From contig CBFDDH010000021.1 of NCBI GenBank assembly GCA_965603515.1, positions 1 to 45,850 of the forward strand: a DNA stretch of 45,850 bases. The letters run 5' to 3'. Both the position numbers and the translations under genes were made by a program. Below the pieces are notes generated by a model. That model had not been told where the DNA came from. It did no database searches and worked only from the letters and a program-made list of their open reading frames with translations. The DNA comes from JAUVZL01 sp965603515. GTDB lineage: Bacteria > Hydrothermota > Tepidihabitantia > SM23-42. Below, piece by piece: positions 9,206 to 17,662 of this stretch; positions within the stretch are counted from its first letter, which is position 1, and each line of letters starts with the position of its first letter.

Positions 9206-10264
9206 TTAAACCCTTTTTTGAAATTCATCGGGATTATTGCAGTGAGCAAGAGCCTCTTCGTATTCGACAATGCCTTGATGAAATAGATTTTTTAGATACT
9301 GATCCATCTGTATCATGCCTATTTTTGAACCGGTTTGGATAGAGGTATAGATTTGAGGGGTTTTGGCTTCTCGGATCGCGTTTCTAATCGCTGGCGTGCA
9401 GATCATGATTTCAAAGGCAGCAGCTCTTCCCGGCCCGTCCTTACGGCGGATAAGGGCCTCTGTGATCACTGCCTGCAGGGTTGTTGATAGCTGCAAACGA
9501 ATTTGTTGTTGCTGGGCGGGCGGAAAGACATCGACTATCCGATCTATCGTTTGGACAGCATCAATAGTGTGGAGAGTTGAAAATACCAGGTGACCGGTTT
9601 CAGCAGCAGTTATCGTTTGGGCAACAGTCTCGAGGTCGCGCATTTCGCCGACCAGAATAATATCTGGGTTTTGTCTGACAACTCGACGCAAAGCTTCTGC
9701 GTAAGAGAGTGTATCAATGCCGATCTCCCGCTGTTCAATTATTGATTGTCGGTCGCGATGCAAGAATTCAATAGGGTCTTCTACCGTAATTATGTGTCTT
9801 TTCTGGGTTTTGTTAATGTGTTCTATGATAGCTGCAAGAGTGGTTGATTTACCGCTACCAGTTGGTCCAGTGACAAGTACCAGACCACGCGGTAGTTCGG
9901 CGATTTTCTTGAACACGCTTGGGAAACCCCATTCATCAAGGGTTTTTATTTTAAGCGGGATAATCCTCATGACTGCACCGATATGGCCCATTTGCTTAAA
10001 ACAATTGACCCTGAATCGTGCGACACCGGATATTTCATACGCCATATCAAATTCCAACATCTTATGGAATTTATCTTTCTGGAGAGGATTCATCAAACCA
10101 TATATTAGATACTCAAGGTCTTGGTCGTCGAGCGGTTTTTGTTCCATTCTTTGGAGTTTTCCAGCGACTCTAAGGATAGGCGCTTCTCCGAAGCGAAGAT
10201 GCAAATCTGAACCTTCTCTTAAGACCAGTTCTTCAAGGAGAACATCAAGTTCTATTATTGGCAT
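9206..10264 (-). CDS. pilT: PilT-like twitching motility ATPase (paralogue 3)
   Basis: 352-aa ATPase and the most canonical of the three PilT-like proteins here. It has GSDLHLRFGEAPILRV (18-33), Walker A GPTGSGKST (133-141), the Asp box VTVEDP, Walker B IILVGEMRD and the retraction motif AIRNAIRE. It should power type IV pilus retraction from the cytoplasmic base. A 23-nt gap separates it from the upstream lipoprotein gene and 2 nt from the next pilT. No pilin or assembly gene is in the window. Confidence 0.94.
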   Translation of the reverse strand: MPIIELDVLLEELVLREGSDLHLRFGEAPILRVAGKLQRMEQKPLDDQDLEYLIYGLMNPLQKDKFHKMLEFDMAYEISGVARFRVNCFKQMGHIGAVMRIIPLKIKTLDEWGFPSVFKKIAELPRGLVLVTGPTGSGKSTTLAAIIEHINKTQKRHIITVEDPIEFLHRDRQSIIEQREIGIDTLSYAEALRRVVRQNPDIILVGEMRDLETVAQTITAAETGHLVFSTLHTIDAVQTIDRIVDVFPPAQQQQIRLQLSTTLQAVITEALIRRKDGPGRAAAFEIMICTPAIRNAIREAKTPQIYTSIQTGSKIGMIQMDQYLKNLFHQGIVEYEEALAHCNNPDEFQKRV

Positions 10265-10287
10265 GGAATGATCTTACGTCAAATGAA

Positions 10288-11022
10288 CTAAGGTGTTCTT
10301 ACAAAGGCGCGGAGCCCGATAGACGTGTCAGTGATATACTCTAACTCGCCGATTTTGGAGGAAGATATTTTTATCATGTGAACCGCGAGTGCTTCAATTA
10401 GCGTGTGGGCTTCTGGAATAACCAATATAGTACCAGTTACGGTTGTATCGATCAATGGGTTAGTGAGGATCTCCAATAGTTCTTCGATTGGCTTACTTAG
10501 GATACTGTCGATTTCTGTAAACGATGTTTTATAGATCGCTATATCTGTTTCGTCAAAGCCAGCAAGTGCAGTAAACTCTATGATCAGGGTATCGTTTGCT
10601 ATAGTTATCAATTCAGTATCTGGCTGTACAAAGTGTTGGATTCCAGGTATTGTGAAATCAGTGGTTATGAGTTCATCCAGGGCTTTGCCAACAAGAAAAC
10701 TCAGACGATAGGAAACACTGAGGTCTGCCTCAAGCAAGTCAGATGTATCAGTAAAAGTCATCAACGCAGTAATAGTATCTACACAACCGATCGAATCATA
10801 GTCACCGGCGATCTGTCTTTCAATGATCACGGCGTCACCATTAGGCGTGCCAAAGTTCCATGTCCAGGAAAGGTTAACAAGTGCTTCTTCAATATCACCC
10901 AGTGTGTTTTCGAAGTTTACTATCTCTGCGGTGTGTTTAAGCGTGCATTCAGTATTGATCTCAAGTCCTGTATTGCAGGTAGTCAGGATAAGCAATAATA
11001 ACAAAACAGTAATTCTTTTCAT
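10288..11022 (-). CDS. Hypothetical secreted lipoprotein
   Basis: Start chosen at the ATG at 11022, which follows AAGGAGG with good spacing; a longer in-frame extension is not needed. The 244-aa product begins MKRITVLLLLLILTTCNTG, a clear lipoprotein signal peptide with Cys at about residue 16. The mature part is rich in Thr, Ile and acidic residues and predicts a beta-rich fold, but I do not recognise the family. It is the first gene of the operon continuing into two pilT genes, recG and the DUF4837-like gene, so a pilus or envelope role is possible. Confidence 0.75.
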   Translation of the reverse strand: MKRITVLLLLLILTTCNTGLEINTECTLKHTAEIVNFENTLGDIEEALVNLSWTWNFGTPNGDAVIIERQIAGDYDSIGCVDTITALMTFTDTSDLLEADLSVSYRLSFLVGKALDELITTDFTIPGIQHFVQPDTELITIANDTLIIEFTALAGFDETDIAIYKTSFTEIDSILSKPIEELLEILTNPLIDTTVTGTILVIPEAHTLIEALAVHMIKISSSKIGELEYITDTSIGLRAFVRTP

Positions 11023-11050
11023 GCAACCTCCTTGCAATTTAAACTTTGAA

Positions 11051-11079
11051 AGAATACCCATTTTTGCATTACTTGTCAA
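11051..11079 (-). promoter_or_regulatory. Promoter of lipoprotein-pilT-pilT-recG operon
   Basis: Minus strand: TTGACA (11079-11074), a 17-bp spacer and TATTCT (11056-11051), about 28 nt before the ATG at 11022. Confidence 0.6.
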
Positions 11080-11154
11080 TAGATATCAACGCTGACTCCT
11101 CTTCACTTTTTGTAAAAGATTGTTAATATTACTTTTCTTTAGTTTCATGATTCT

Positions 11155-11296
11155 TGTCATTGCGAGCGAATCCCGCCAATAGGCGGGATGAGCGTGGCAA
11201 TCTCATTATATTTCATGAGATTACGCAGCCTGTTCCGAACGCAGTGAGGAATCTTGCTTCTTCCGCCATACAAAAAGGCGGACAGGCGTAATGACA
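11155..11296. repeat. MITE-like palindromic element
   Basis: Bounded by TGTCATT (11155-11161) and its complement AATGACA (11290-11296). It includes TCATTGCGAGCGA, a CCCGCC-aatA-GGCGGG hairpin and GGCAATCTC followed by a second GAGATTACGC arm. The TCATTGCGAGC...GCAATCTC pattern recurs as a dispersed palindrome in many bacterial genomes. It lies between rodA and the lipoprotein operon and encodes nothing convincing. Confidence 0.65.
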
Positions 11297-11372
11297 TTTT
11301 CGAATTCCACATGCCTGAATTCGATTTGGGCAACAGGTGCATATCAACGAACCCTGATTATTTGAAACACGG

Positions 11373-12551
11373 TTAATACTTGAATTTGGATCTTGATACG
11401 GCAAGACAAACGCCTATTGCCATATAACAAGCAATAAGCGAAGAGCCGCCATAGCTAATAAATGGCAATGGCACACCGGTTATCGGCACAAAGCCCAATG
11501 TGATTCCTATATTTACAAATGTTTGATATCCCAACCAGCCAAGTATTCCGGCGACCATGATGCTGGCAAAACGGTTCTTTGTTGTCCTTGCAAGCAGGAG
11601 TAGTTCATAGAAGAGATAGGTAAAGACAAGGGTTGTTAAGATGATTCCGATCAGGCCAAATTCTTCACCGAGACATGAAAAAACGAAATCAGTATGTCTT
11701 AGGGGTAGGAATTCCAATTTCTTTTGGGTTCCTGATAAAAACCCTTTGCCTATAATGCCGCCTGAACCGATGGCAATTTTTGACTGGATAGTTTGCCACG
11801 CCATGCCTCGAGGATCGACCCACGGTGAGAAAAACGTAGTTATACGTTCCTGCTGATAAGGTTTCAGCAAATTCCAGACGAGGGGCATTACCAAACCGGC
11901 AAGGACATTACCGACTATGCCGTAGATGAAGTCATTTAATTGTTTATTAAAGTAAAGGAAAATGGTTAAACCTATGAAATATGCTACCCAGATATAGATA
12001 ATAAAACTAGCTGCGGCCGAGACCAAGGGGGAGAAGAAGAGAAAAAGCTTGGTCGCGGGCATTCCCGCCCAGTATAACATGAGCAAGAGGATGGGGAAGA
12101 AGATCTGAGCACTTCCTAAGTCAGGTTCCAAGAATATCAAGATCCCTGGTATTGCGACTATCGCGAGGGGAACCAAAAGGTCTGAAAATTGTTTCATTCT
12201 TTTCCGTGCGGCGAGGTAACTTGCGAGAAAAATCACGGTCGCGAATTTGGCGAATTCAGAAGGCTGAATTGCAACTGTACCGACCGTAAACCAACGTTTT
12301 GGATAAGAACCCTGGGTGAAGAGCAAGATAAAAAGAAGAACTATTGCTCCAATGTATATTACCGGGGCGATATTTGACCAGAACCTGGGGGGGGTTCTTG
12401 AGAGGACGATCGCGGCAGTCATTGCGATGATCAGCCAGATTGCCTGTCTTGTGAGGGTATGTAGGTTCGCGGTTGAGAATACCATGATGAGACCGATGAG
12501 CGAAAGTACGGTAACCGCAACGATAATACGGAAGTTAGTTTTCTTCAGCAT
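11373..12551 (-). CDS. rodA: Rod shape-determining peptidoglycan glycosyltransferase RodA
   Basis: SEDS-family membrane glycosyltransferase that polymerises lipid II for side-wall growth, working with PBP2 and MreBCD. It is 392 aa with about ten hydrophobic segments. Diagnostic blocks are LPLRHTDFVFSCLGEEFGLIG and PFISYGGSSLIACYMAIG near the C-terminus. The start overlaps the end of mrdA by 17 nt. It is the last gene of a complete mreB-mreC-mreD-mrdA-rodA operon. Confidence 0.95.
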   Translation of the reverse strand: MLKKTNFRIIVAVTVLSLIGLIMVFSTANLHTLTRQAIWLIIAMTAAIVLSRTPPRFWSNIAPVIYIGAIVLLFILLFTQGSYPKRWFTVGTVAIQPSEFAKFATVIFLASYLAARKRMKQFSDLLVPLAIVAIPGILIFLEPDLGSAQIFFPILLLMLYWAGMPATKLFLFFSPLVSAAASFIIYIWVAYFIGLTIFLYFNKQLNDFIYGIVGNVLAGLVMPLVWNLLKPYQQERITTFFSPWVDPRGMAWQTIQSKIAIGSGGIIGKGFLSGTQKKLEFLPLRHTDFVFSCLGEEFGLIGIILTTLVFTYLFYELLLLARTTKNRFASIMVAGILGWLGYQTFVNIGITLGFVPITGVPLPFISYGGSSLIACYMAIGVCLAVSRSKFKY

Positions 12552-14259
12552 AGTGTGTGAGCTTTGTACTATTGAGAAAGGCGCGAATTATTTTACCAAC
12601 CGCTGGTGCAGCTACACTCCCGCCGTGTCCGGCATTTTCAACAACCAGACACACCAGGATATTTGGTGCATTACCAGGTCCATAACCTATGAATATGGCG
12701 TGATCTTCACCATGTGGATTTTGGACTGTTCCAGTCTTACCGGATACCACGTAACCATCAAGATGCGCCAATCTACCGGTACCCGAAGCGACAACGCCGG
12801 CAAGCATTTCCTTGATGATCGCAATCGCTGCCGGTGAGATATCAGTGGTATGATAGGTGTGGTCGTCAATCATGACAACATGGGGCATAACGATCTTTCC
12901 ATCATTTGCAAATACTGTGTAAGCACGAGCCATCTGCAAAGGGGTGGCGAGTAAGTCACCCTGCCCAATGCTTAAATTGAAAATGTGACCTGTAGTCCAG
13001 TTCTTGCCATATTTCTTTTCAAAAAACTTTCGGTCGGGCAGAGAACCTTTTTTTTCTCCAGGCAGGTCAATACCAGTACATTCGCCAAAACCGAGTTTGC
13101 TAATCCTTGATACGATCGTGTCTATCCCGATATATCTGCCGAGTTGATAGAAATAGACGTCGCATGAATGGATTATAGCGTCGCGAAGTGCCAGTTTGCC
13201 GTGCTTTTTCCAGCACTTGAATATTCGTCTCCCCAGGCGATATTTTCCAGTACATGTCTTGAATGTTTTTTCTGGAGTAATCATATTAGCGTCCAGGGCC
13301 GCAAGAGCAACAAATGGTTTGAATGTCGAACCGCAAGGATAGCAACTCATTAGTGCACGGTTGTACATTGGTGCATCGGGCGCTTTGTTGAGTATTTCCC
13401 ATTCTTTTTTTTGCAGTCCGTGAACAAAAACATTTGGATCAAAACCAGGTTTCGAATAGAGAACAAGGATTTCTCCGTTTTTTGGATCCAGACATACACA
13501 AGCTGCCCTTTTGTATTTTTCCAAGTAGACTGCAACAGATTCGGTTAACACGACATCGATTGTTGTGTAAATATCGTGTCCATTGATGACCGGTATTGGT
13601 CGTTTTTCAGTAATTTTACCTATTTCTTTACCCCGTGCATCGACTTCGATGAATTCGATACCAGGATTTCCCTTCAGTTGATTTTCATTGTACTCTTCAA
13701 TGCCCATCCTACCTATATAATCATTGATCGAGTAATCTTTCAGTCGTTCTATTTCTTGGTGTGTTAGTTCACCAACATAACCAAGGAAATGACTCAACAG
13801 TTCACTATATGGATAATTCCTGAGCGGTTCAACACCGACCTCAATGCCTTTAAGATTATCTATGTTTTCTTCAATTATCGATAGTTGTCGGTAAGATATG
13901 TCATGTGCGATTTTCACCGGCATGAAAGGGTTTTTCTCGAGCTTGAATTTATCCCGCGCAGCCTTCTTGTCGATATCAAGAATTTTTGATATGCTTTCCA
14001 GAGTGGCGTCATCGATCATCGATTGGATTACTGAGACGTAAAAACCTGGTCTCGTGTTAGCGATTTCGATCCCGTTTCGGTCAAAGATTTTACCGCGTGG
14101 GGCGGTAATGTACCGCTGCCTTATTCGATTTTTTTCCGAGAGTCGGGAATACTTCTTGCCTTCGATCACCTGCAGTTTCACGGATGCAATGATAATAATA
14201 ATCGCCGCGCCAATGATGACATTGCGCAGGAACTTAAATTTCTTTATGTTCTCATCCAT
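12535..14259 (-). CDS. mrdA: Penicillin-binding protein 2 (class B transpeptidase)
   Basis: Cross-links side-wall peptidoglycan with RodA. It is 574 aa, with a single N-terminal membrane anchor (about 12-28), a dimerisation/pedestal domain and a C-terminal transpeptidase domain. The catalytic serine is in STFK (CGSTFKPFVALAAL), the second motif is SCD in HSCDVYFYQLG and the third is KTG in SGKTGTVQNP. The start overlaps mreD by 16 nt and the end overlaps rodA by 17 nt, so the genes are tightly coupled. Confidence 0.95.
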   Translation of the reverse strand: MDENIKKFKFLRNVIIGAAIIIIIASVKLQVIEGKKYSRLSEKNRIRQRYITAPRGKIFDRNGIEIANTRPGFYVSVIQSMIDDATLESISKILDIDKKAARDKFKLEKNPFMPVKIAHDISYRQLSIIEENIDNLKGIEVGVEPLRNYPYSELLSHFLGYVGELTHQEIERLKDYSINDYIGRMGIEEYNENQLKGNPGIEFIEVDARGKEIGKITEKRPIPVINGHDIYTTIDVVLTESVAVYLEKYKRAACVCLDPKNGEILVLYSKPGFDPNVFVHGLQKKEWEILNKAPDAPMYNRALMSCYPCGSTFKPFVALAALDANMITPEKTFKTCTGKYRLGRRIFKCWKKHGKLALRDAIIHSCDVYFYQLGRYIGIDTIVSRISKLGFGECTGIDLPGEKKGSLPDRKFFEKKYGKNWTTGHIFNLSIGQGDLLATPLQMARAYTVFANDGKIVMPHVVMIDDHTYHTTDISPAAIAIIKEMLAGVVASGTGRLAHLDGYVVSGKTGTVQNPHGEDHAIFIGYGPGNAPNILVCLVVENAGHGGSVAAPAVGKIIRAFLNSTKLTHYAEEN

Positions 14260-14663
14260 ACCTTGTACTTTATTTTATTGAACAGTAGAATTATAGGCAA
14301 GAAACAGAAAATAGTGAGGAATATCGGTTTGATATTTACCGGTGCGGAGATCGTGATATGTGTTATGACTATTTTTACCAGGTAATAGATGGCGAAAACA
14401 GCCCAGTTTATCAACATCTTCTGGTTGATGTACTTTTTTACATAGAGCATTGTTTGTGCAAGTAAAACGTAAATGAGAATATTTACGCCTAAGACAACGG
14501 GATAAAACAGATCGGTGAGGAGTCCGGCAAAGAACGAAAAAGCCAGGGTAAATCTTTCATCTTCATTGAAAACCAAATAGAATATCAATATCGAAATCAT
14601 ATCGATATAGAGGTTGAAAGGTAGCAAGATATAAAGCAGTGCAAAATACCAGAGGTATTTCAA
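14244..14663 (-). CDS. mreD: Rod shape-determining protein MreD
   Basis: 139-aa integral membrane protein with about five hydrophobic segments and an acidic patch NEDERFTL. It is assigned mainly from position and topology, because MreD is poorly conserved. The start is TTG (14663), whose last two bases overlap the TGA of mreC (TTGA). It probably links MreC to the lipid-II machinery. Confidence 0.88.
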   Translation of the reverse strand: MKYLWYFALLYILLPFNLYIDMISILIFYLVFNEDERFTLAFSFFAGLLTDLFYPVVLGVNILIYVLLAQTMLYVKKYINQKMLINWAVFAIYYLVKIVITHITISAPVNIKPIFLTIFCFLPIILLFNKIKYKVWMRT

Positions 14664-15463
14664 TTGCTTCCCTCATTACTGGGTGACACTCGTTGTTTTC
14701 TATCGGTTTGCATTTGGTCGGAAGCTTCACTGTCGAAAACAACGTAGACATAGTTTAGCAGGTTGATCCGAACACTCGGTTTTATGATGACAGGTTTGAA
14801 AAACTGATCATCTGATTCATCAATTCTTTTCACTACTCCAATCAATATGCCTTCGGGGAAAATATCACTCATCCCTGAGGTGTATACAGAATCACCTATA
14901 TCTATCGCATCGTCTATTCTGATAAAATCGAAAACCAACTTTCCGTGGTTTCTAACGATGCCGTGGATACCCGTTTTAGTATCTAGGGCGCTTGCTGCAA
15001 AACCATGTTTTTCAATCGTTTCAACGATCGAGTAGTCGGCGCCTACGTATTTTATTTTACCGATCAAGCCGTCTATGGAAAGAACTGGTTGCTTGGTGCA
15101 TATACCTTTTTTTTTGCCGATATCTATGTATAAAAAGCCGTTTATGTTTGACGGATCACGACCAATTATTTGTGCTTTATACAACCGGTATTCTGTAGTT
15201 TGGTACTCTATTGTATCGAGCAGTACTATTTTCTTCCATTCGGCATTTTCAAGGCGCAGACGGTTTACCATTGTTTCTAACTTAGTGATACGGTCGCTTG
15301 AAACAGAAAGGAAATCAAGTATCTTGGTAGTCGTCTTGATTGGAAAAAGCAGGATCGGAGAAAGGTGGGTTGATATTCTTAGTTTGGTGTGTTCACCAAG
15401 GGACAGAAAAGTAATGGAGATTAATAGTAGAGCAGAAAAGAACGCTAGCTGATGGCGCGACAA
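14660..15463 (-). CDS. mreC: Rod shape-determining protein MreC
   Basis: 267-aa bitopic protein that connects MreB in the cytoplasm to PBP2 outside. It has an N-terminal membrane segment (about 7-25), a coiled-coil region (about 55-85, around ITKLETMVNRLRLENAEW) and the C-terminal beta domain with VLSIDGLIGKIKYVG and VYTSGMSDIFPEGILIGVV. The start is TTG directly after the TAG stop of mreB. The C-terminal tail (SEASDQMQTDRKQ...) is short and polar. Confidence 0.92.
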   Translation of the reverse strand: MSRHQLAFFSALLLISITFLSLGEHTKLRISTHLSPILLFPIKTTTKILDFLSVSSDRITKLETMVNRLRLENAEWKKIVLLDTIEYQTTEYRLYKAQIIGRDPSNINGFLYIDIGKKKGICTKQPVLSIDGLIGKIKYVGADYSIVETIEKHGFAASALDTKTGIHGIVRNHGKLVFDFIRIDDAIDIGDSVYTSGMSDIFPEGILIGVVKRIDESDDQFFKPVIIKPSVRINLLNYVYVVFDSEASDQMQTDRKQRVSPSNEGSN

Positions 15464-16528
15464 CTATTCTCTCTTTATTTGGAATATTACTTTTTCATAG
15501 GTGGCCATATCGTCGAGGATCCTACCGGCACCAATAACAATTGCTTTATTCGGTTCATCCGCAATCATTACCGGCAAATTGGTCTCTTCACGGATAAGGG
15601 TATCGATACCCCTAAGGAGGGATCCACCGCCGGCCATATAGATACCAGAATTCACTATATCAGCTGCGAGTTCTGGGGGTGTTTTTTCTAAGGTTAATCG
15701 TATTGCTTCGATGATCATCGAGAGTGGTTCTTGAATCGCTTCGCGAACCTCGTGACTGTTGAGCTTGATTGTTTTAGGGATACCAGATACAAGATCACGG
15801 CCTCGGACTTCATAGGTCTTATCCTCTACGGTGGGAAAGGCATTCCCGATGTCAATCTTGATATGTTCTGCAGTCTGCTCGCCGATGATAAGATTGTAGT
15901 TCTTCTTTATGTACTGGACTATTGCATCATCCATTTCATCTCCGGCGATGCGCACCGAGCTATTGGTTACAATGCCAGACAGCGCAATTACCGCGATTTC
16001 TGTTGTTCCACCACCGATGTCGATAACCATATTACCGGTTGGTGACTGCACAGGTAGGTCAATACCGATAGCCGCGGCGATGGGTTCGGAAACCAAAAAT
16101 ACTTCCCTTGCACCAGCTGCTTCGGCCGAATCGCGGACCGCTCTCTTTTCAACCTCGGTGATACCTGAAGGAACGCAGATGATTATCCTCGGGCGGGTGA
16201 ACAGTTTCTTTTTCTGAGCTTTTTCAATAAAGGTTCGCAGTAGCAGCTCAACCATCTCAAAATCTGCAATGACGCCATCTTTCATGGGTCGAATAGCTTT
16301 GATGTCACTCGGTGTTCTACCGAGCATCATCTTTGCCTTATCGCCAGCGGCAAGACACTTTTTTGTTTTTGTATCAATTGCTACAACGGTCGGTTCATTT
16401 AGTACAATACCTCGGTCATTCACGTAGATAAGCGTGGTGCATGTTCCAAGGTCAATTGCTATATCACTTACAAACTGGTTTTTCACCATTCTAAAAAATT
16501 TTAAAACTGAAGTTAGATCAATCGCCAC
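15464..16528 (-). CDS. mreB: Actin-like cell shape protein MreB
   Basis: Bacterial actin homologue that organises side-wall synthesis. I chose the GTG at 16528 because AAAGGAGG lies just upstream and the promoter at 16549-16576 would make any farther start untranscribed. This gives 354 aa, with about 13 residues more than usual before the family's typical start. The nucleotide-binding blocks are SDIAIDLGTCTTLIYV and MVIDIGGGTTEIAVIALSGIV. It is the first gene of the mreBCD-mrdA-rodA operon. Confidence 0.95.
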   Translation of the reverse strand: MAIDLTSVLKFFRMVKNQFVSDIAIDLGTCTTLIYVNDRGIVLNEPTVVAIDTKTKKCLAAGDKAKMMLGRTPSDIKAIRPMKDGVIADFEMVELLLRTFIEKAQKKKLFTRPRIIICVPSGITEVEKRAVRDSAEAAGAREVFLVSEPIAAAIGIDLPVQSPTGNMVIDIGGGTTEIAVIALSGIVTNSSVRIAGDEMDDAIVQYIKKNYNLIIGEQTAEHIKIDIGNAFPTVEDKTYEVRGRDLVSGIPKTIKLNSHEVREAIQEPLSMIIEAIRLTLEKTPPELAADIVNSGIYMAGGGSLLRGIDTLIREETNLPVMIADEPNKAIVIGAGRILDDMATYEKVIFQIKRE

Positions 16529-16548
16529 TGCATTTCCTCCTTTATTGA

Positions 16549-16576
16549 ATAATACCAATTTTTGTTGCAAAGTCAA
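16549..16576 (-). promoter_or_regulatory. Promoter of mre operon
   Basis: Minus strand: TTGACT (16576-16571), a 16-bp spacer and TATTAT (16554-16549), followed by AAAGGAGG and the GTG of mreB. It is divergent from the promoter at 16613-16640. Confidence 0.75.
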
Positions 16577-16612
16577 TAGCGAAACTCTGTTGGAGTATGG
16601 CGCGAACACTGC

Positions 16613-16640
16613 TTGACACCTTGTTTTTATTAGGTAGAAT
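16613..16640 (+). promoter_or_regulatory. Promoter of the small basic protein gene
   Basis: TTGACA (16613-16618), a 16-bp spacer and TAGAAT (16635-16640), 20 nt before the ATG at 16661. Confidence 0.7.
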
Positions 16641-16660
16641 TGTAAAAGAAGGGGGTTTGG

Positions 16661-16834
16661 ATGAAAAAAGAGCGGCGAAAAAAACCTGAAACGCGCCGGG
16701 GTGAGCAGAGGAAGAAACTTACTGAAAAGGAGTTTAAGAAACTCATTGAAAGTGATAAGATATCAGCTGCGGATAAGCGAAAATATAGCAAGCGCCGGAA
16801 AACAAAACGGCGGAAACGACAAATGGGGATTTAA
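16661..16834 (+). CDS. 57-aa highly basic protein
   Basis: Reading frame from ATG at 16661, with a GGGGG Shine-Dalgarno-like stretch upstream and a good promoter. The product starts MKKERRKKPETRR and ends in a Lys/Arg cluster followed by QMGI. About half of the residues are Lys or Arg, with a central EKEFKKLIESDKIS segment that may be helical. It resembles ribosome-associated or nucleic-acid-binding small proteins but is not S21 or another family I recognise. It is transcribed with or just ahead of the FmdB-type and HU-like genes. Confidence 0.65.
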   Translation: MKKERRKKPETRRGEQRKKLTEKEFKKLIESDKISAADKRKYSKRRKTKRRKRQMGI

Positions 16835-16851
16835 TATGTTGATACCGATTA

Positions 16852-16879
16852 TTGACAGCTCGGTGATAATAGCTACAAT
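16852..16879 (+). promoter_or_regulatory. Promoter of the FmdB-HU gene pair
   Basis: TTGACA (16852-16857), a 16-bp spacer and TACAAT (16874-16879). The ATG at 16889 lies only 9 nt after the -10 box, so the transcript would have almost no leader. Confidence 0.65.
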
Positions 16880-16888
16880 TGTAGTGAG

Positions 16889-17128
16889 ATGCCAATTTTA
16901 GAATTCTTTTGCAATGAATGCCGGAAGAGATTCGAGGATCTGATACGGAATAATGATGAGCGGGAAACTTTAGTGTGTCCGCAGTGTAAGAGTGGAGATT
17001 TGAGTCGTTTATGTTCGACATTCGGTTTTTTTAGTAATGGTAAGTTTTCTAGCAATATTGGTTCGTCATGTGCAGGTTGTTCATTGACTTCTTGTGCAGG
17101 ATGTTATCAAGCGAAGGAGGTAAAATGA
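16889..17128 (+). CDS. FmdB-family zinc ribbon protein
   Basis: 79 aa. The N-terminus MPILEFFCNECRKRFEDL with a second knuckle CPQC matches the FmdB putative regulatory zinc-ribbon family. Four further cysteines form CAGCSLTSCAGC near the C-terminus. No Shine-Dalgarno precedes the ATG, which is 9 nt from the -10 box. The TGA overlaps the HU gene start (ATGA, 17125-17128). Its function in the family is not established; nucleic-acid or protein binding is likely. Confidence 0.88.
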   Translation: MPILEFFCNECRKRFEDLIRNNDERETLVCPQCKSGDLSRLCSTFGFFSNGKFSSNIGSSCAGCSLTSCAGCYQAKEVK

Positions 17129-17421
17129 GGCGAGAGCTTTTAGTTGAGAAGATTAGTGAGAAATTCGGACCTGCTTTCACCAAAGCAGATATAGAAAAAT
17201 TGGTCGACGCATTTTTGGATACGATCTTTGAGGTATTAATAAAAGATAAAAGGGTCGAGTTGAGGAGGTTTGGAACTTTTGAGCTGAGGAGACGTTCCGG
17301 ACGGACGGCCCGAGCGCCAAAAAGTGGTAAGGAATACACATTACCTGATCGGTATGTGCCTTTTTTCCGACCGTCGAAAATATTTAAGAGCGAAATAAAC
17401 AAGCGCGCGAAACCGGAATAA
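17125..17421 (+). CDS. HU/IHF-family DNA-binding protein
   Basis: 98-aa nucleoid protein of the DNABII family. The start is the ATG at 17125, preceded by AAGGAGG; a longer frame upstream overlaps the zinc-ribbon gene and is not used. The core signature VELRRFGTFELRRR followed by GRTARAPKSGKEY, a variant of the usual ARxGRNPxTGxx arm, is clear. It bends and compacts DNA. It is coupled to the upstream FmdB gene by a 4-nt overlap and followed by a strong hairpin at 17493-17529. Confidence 0.92.
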   Translation: MRRELLVEKISEKFGPAFTKADIEKLVDAFLDTIFEVLIKDKRVELRRFGTFELRRRSGRTARAPKSGKEYTLPDRYVPFFRPSKIFKSEINKRAKPE

Positions 17422-17478
17422 ATAACCTCAGCAGCATCTATGAAGAGATAGATATTTACCTGGTGGTAGGTACATTTT

Positions 17479-17538
17479 AATAAAACAATAAGGCAGTATA
17501 TTGCGATTGAGCCAATCGCAATATACTGCAGTTTTATT
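17479..17538. terminator. Strong palindrome, probable terminator of the HU operon
   Basis: A perfect 17-bp stem (17493-17509 with 17513-17529) has the 3-nt loop AGC. An outer AATAAAAC/GTTTTATT pairing (17479-17486 with 17531-17538) supplies a T-rich run on the 3' side. A protein-binding operator is an alternative reading because the stem is not GC-rich. Confidence 0.65.
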
Positions 17539-17662
17539 ACAGCCATCATAAGAATATACAAATAACATAAAAATAACATAATGTGCATAATATATAAAAA
17601 TCAGTGATCGATTGAGCACTATGCGAAGTTTTAAGAGTCATTTTCTTATAGACTTTAGCTCA

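Larger units (their letters stand above)
11023..11372. other. Spacer between rodA and the lipoprotein operon
   Basis: No gene. It contains the promoter of the lipoprotein operon (11051-11079) and a 142-bp palindromic element (11155-11296). The part next to rodA (11297-11372) shows no convincing terminator. Confidence 0.7.

Noticed and set aside
16529..16609. Longer MreB start at 16609
   Set aside because: It would place the start upstream of the promoter; the GTG at 16528 has a strong AAAGGAGG.
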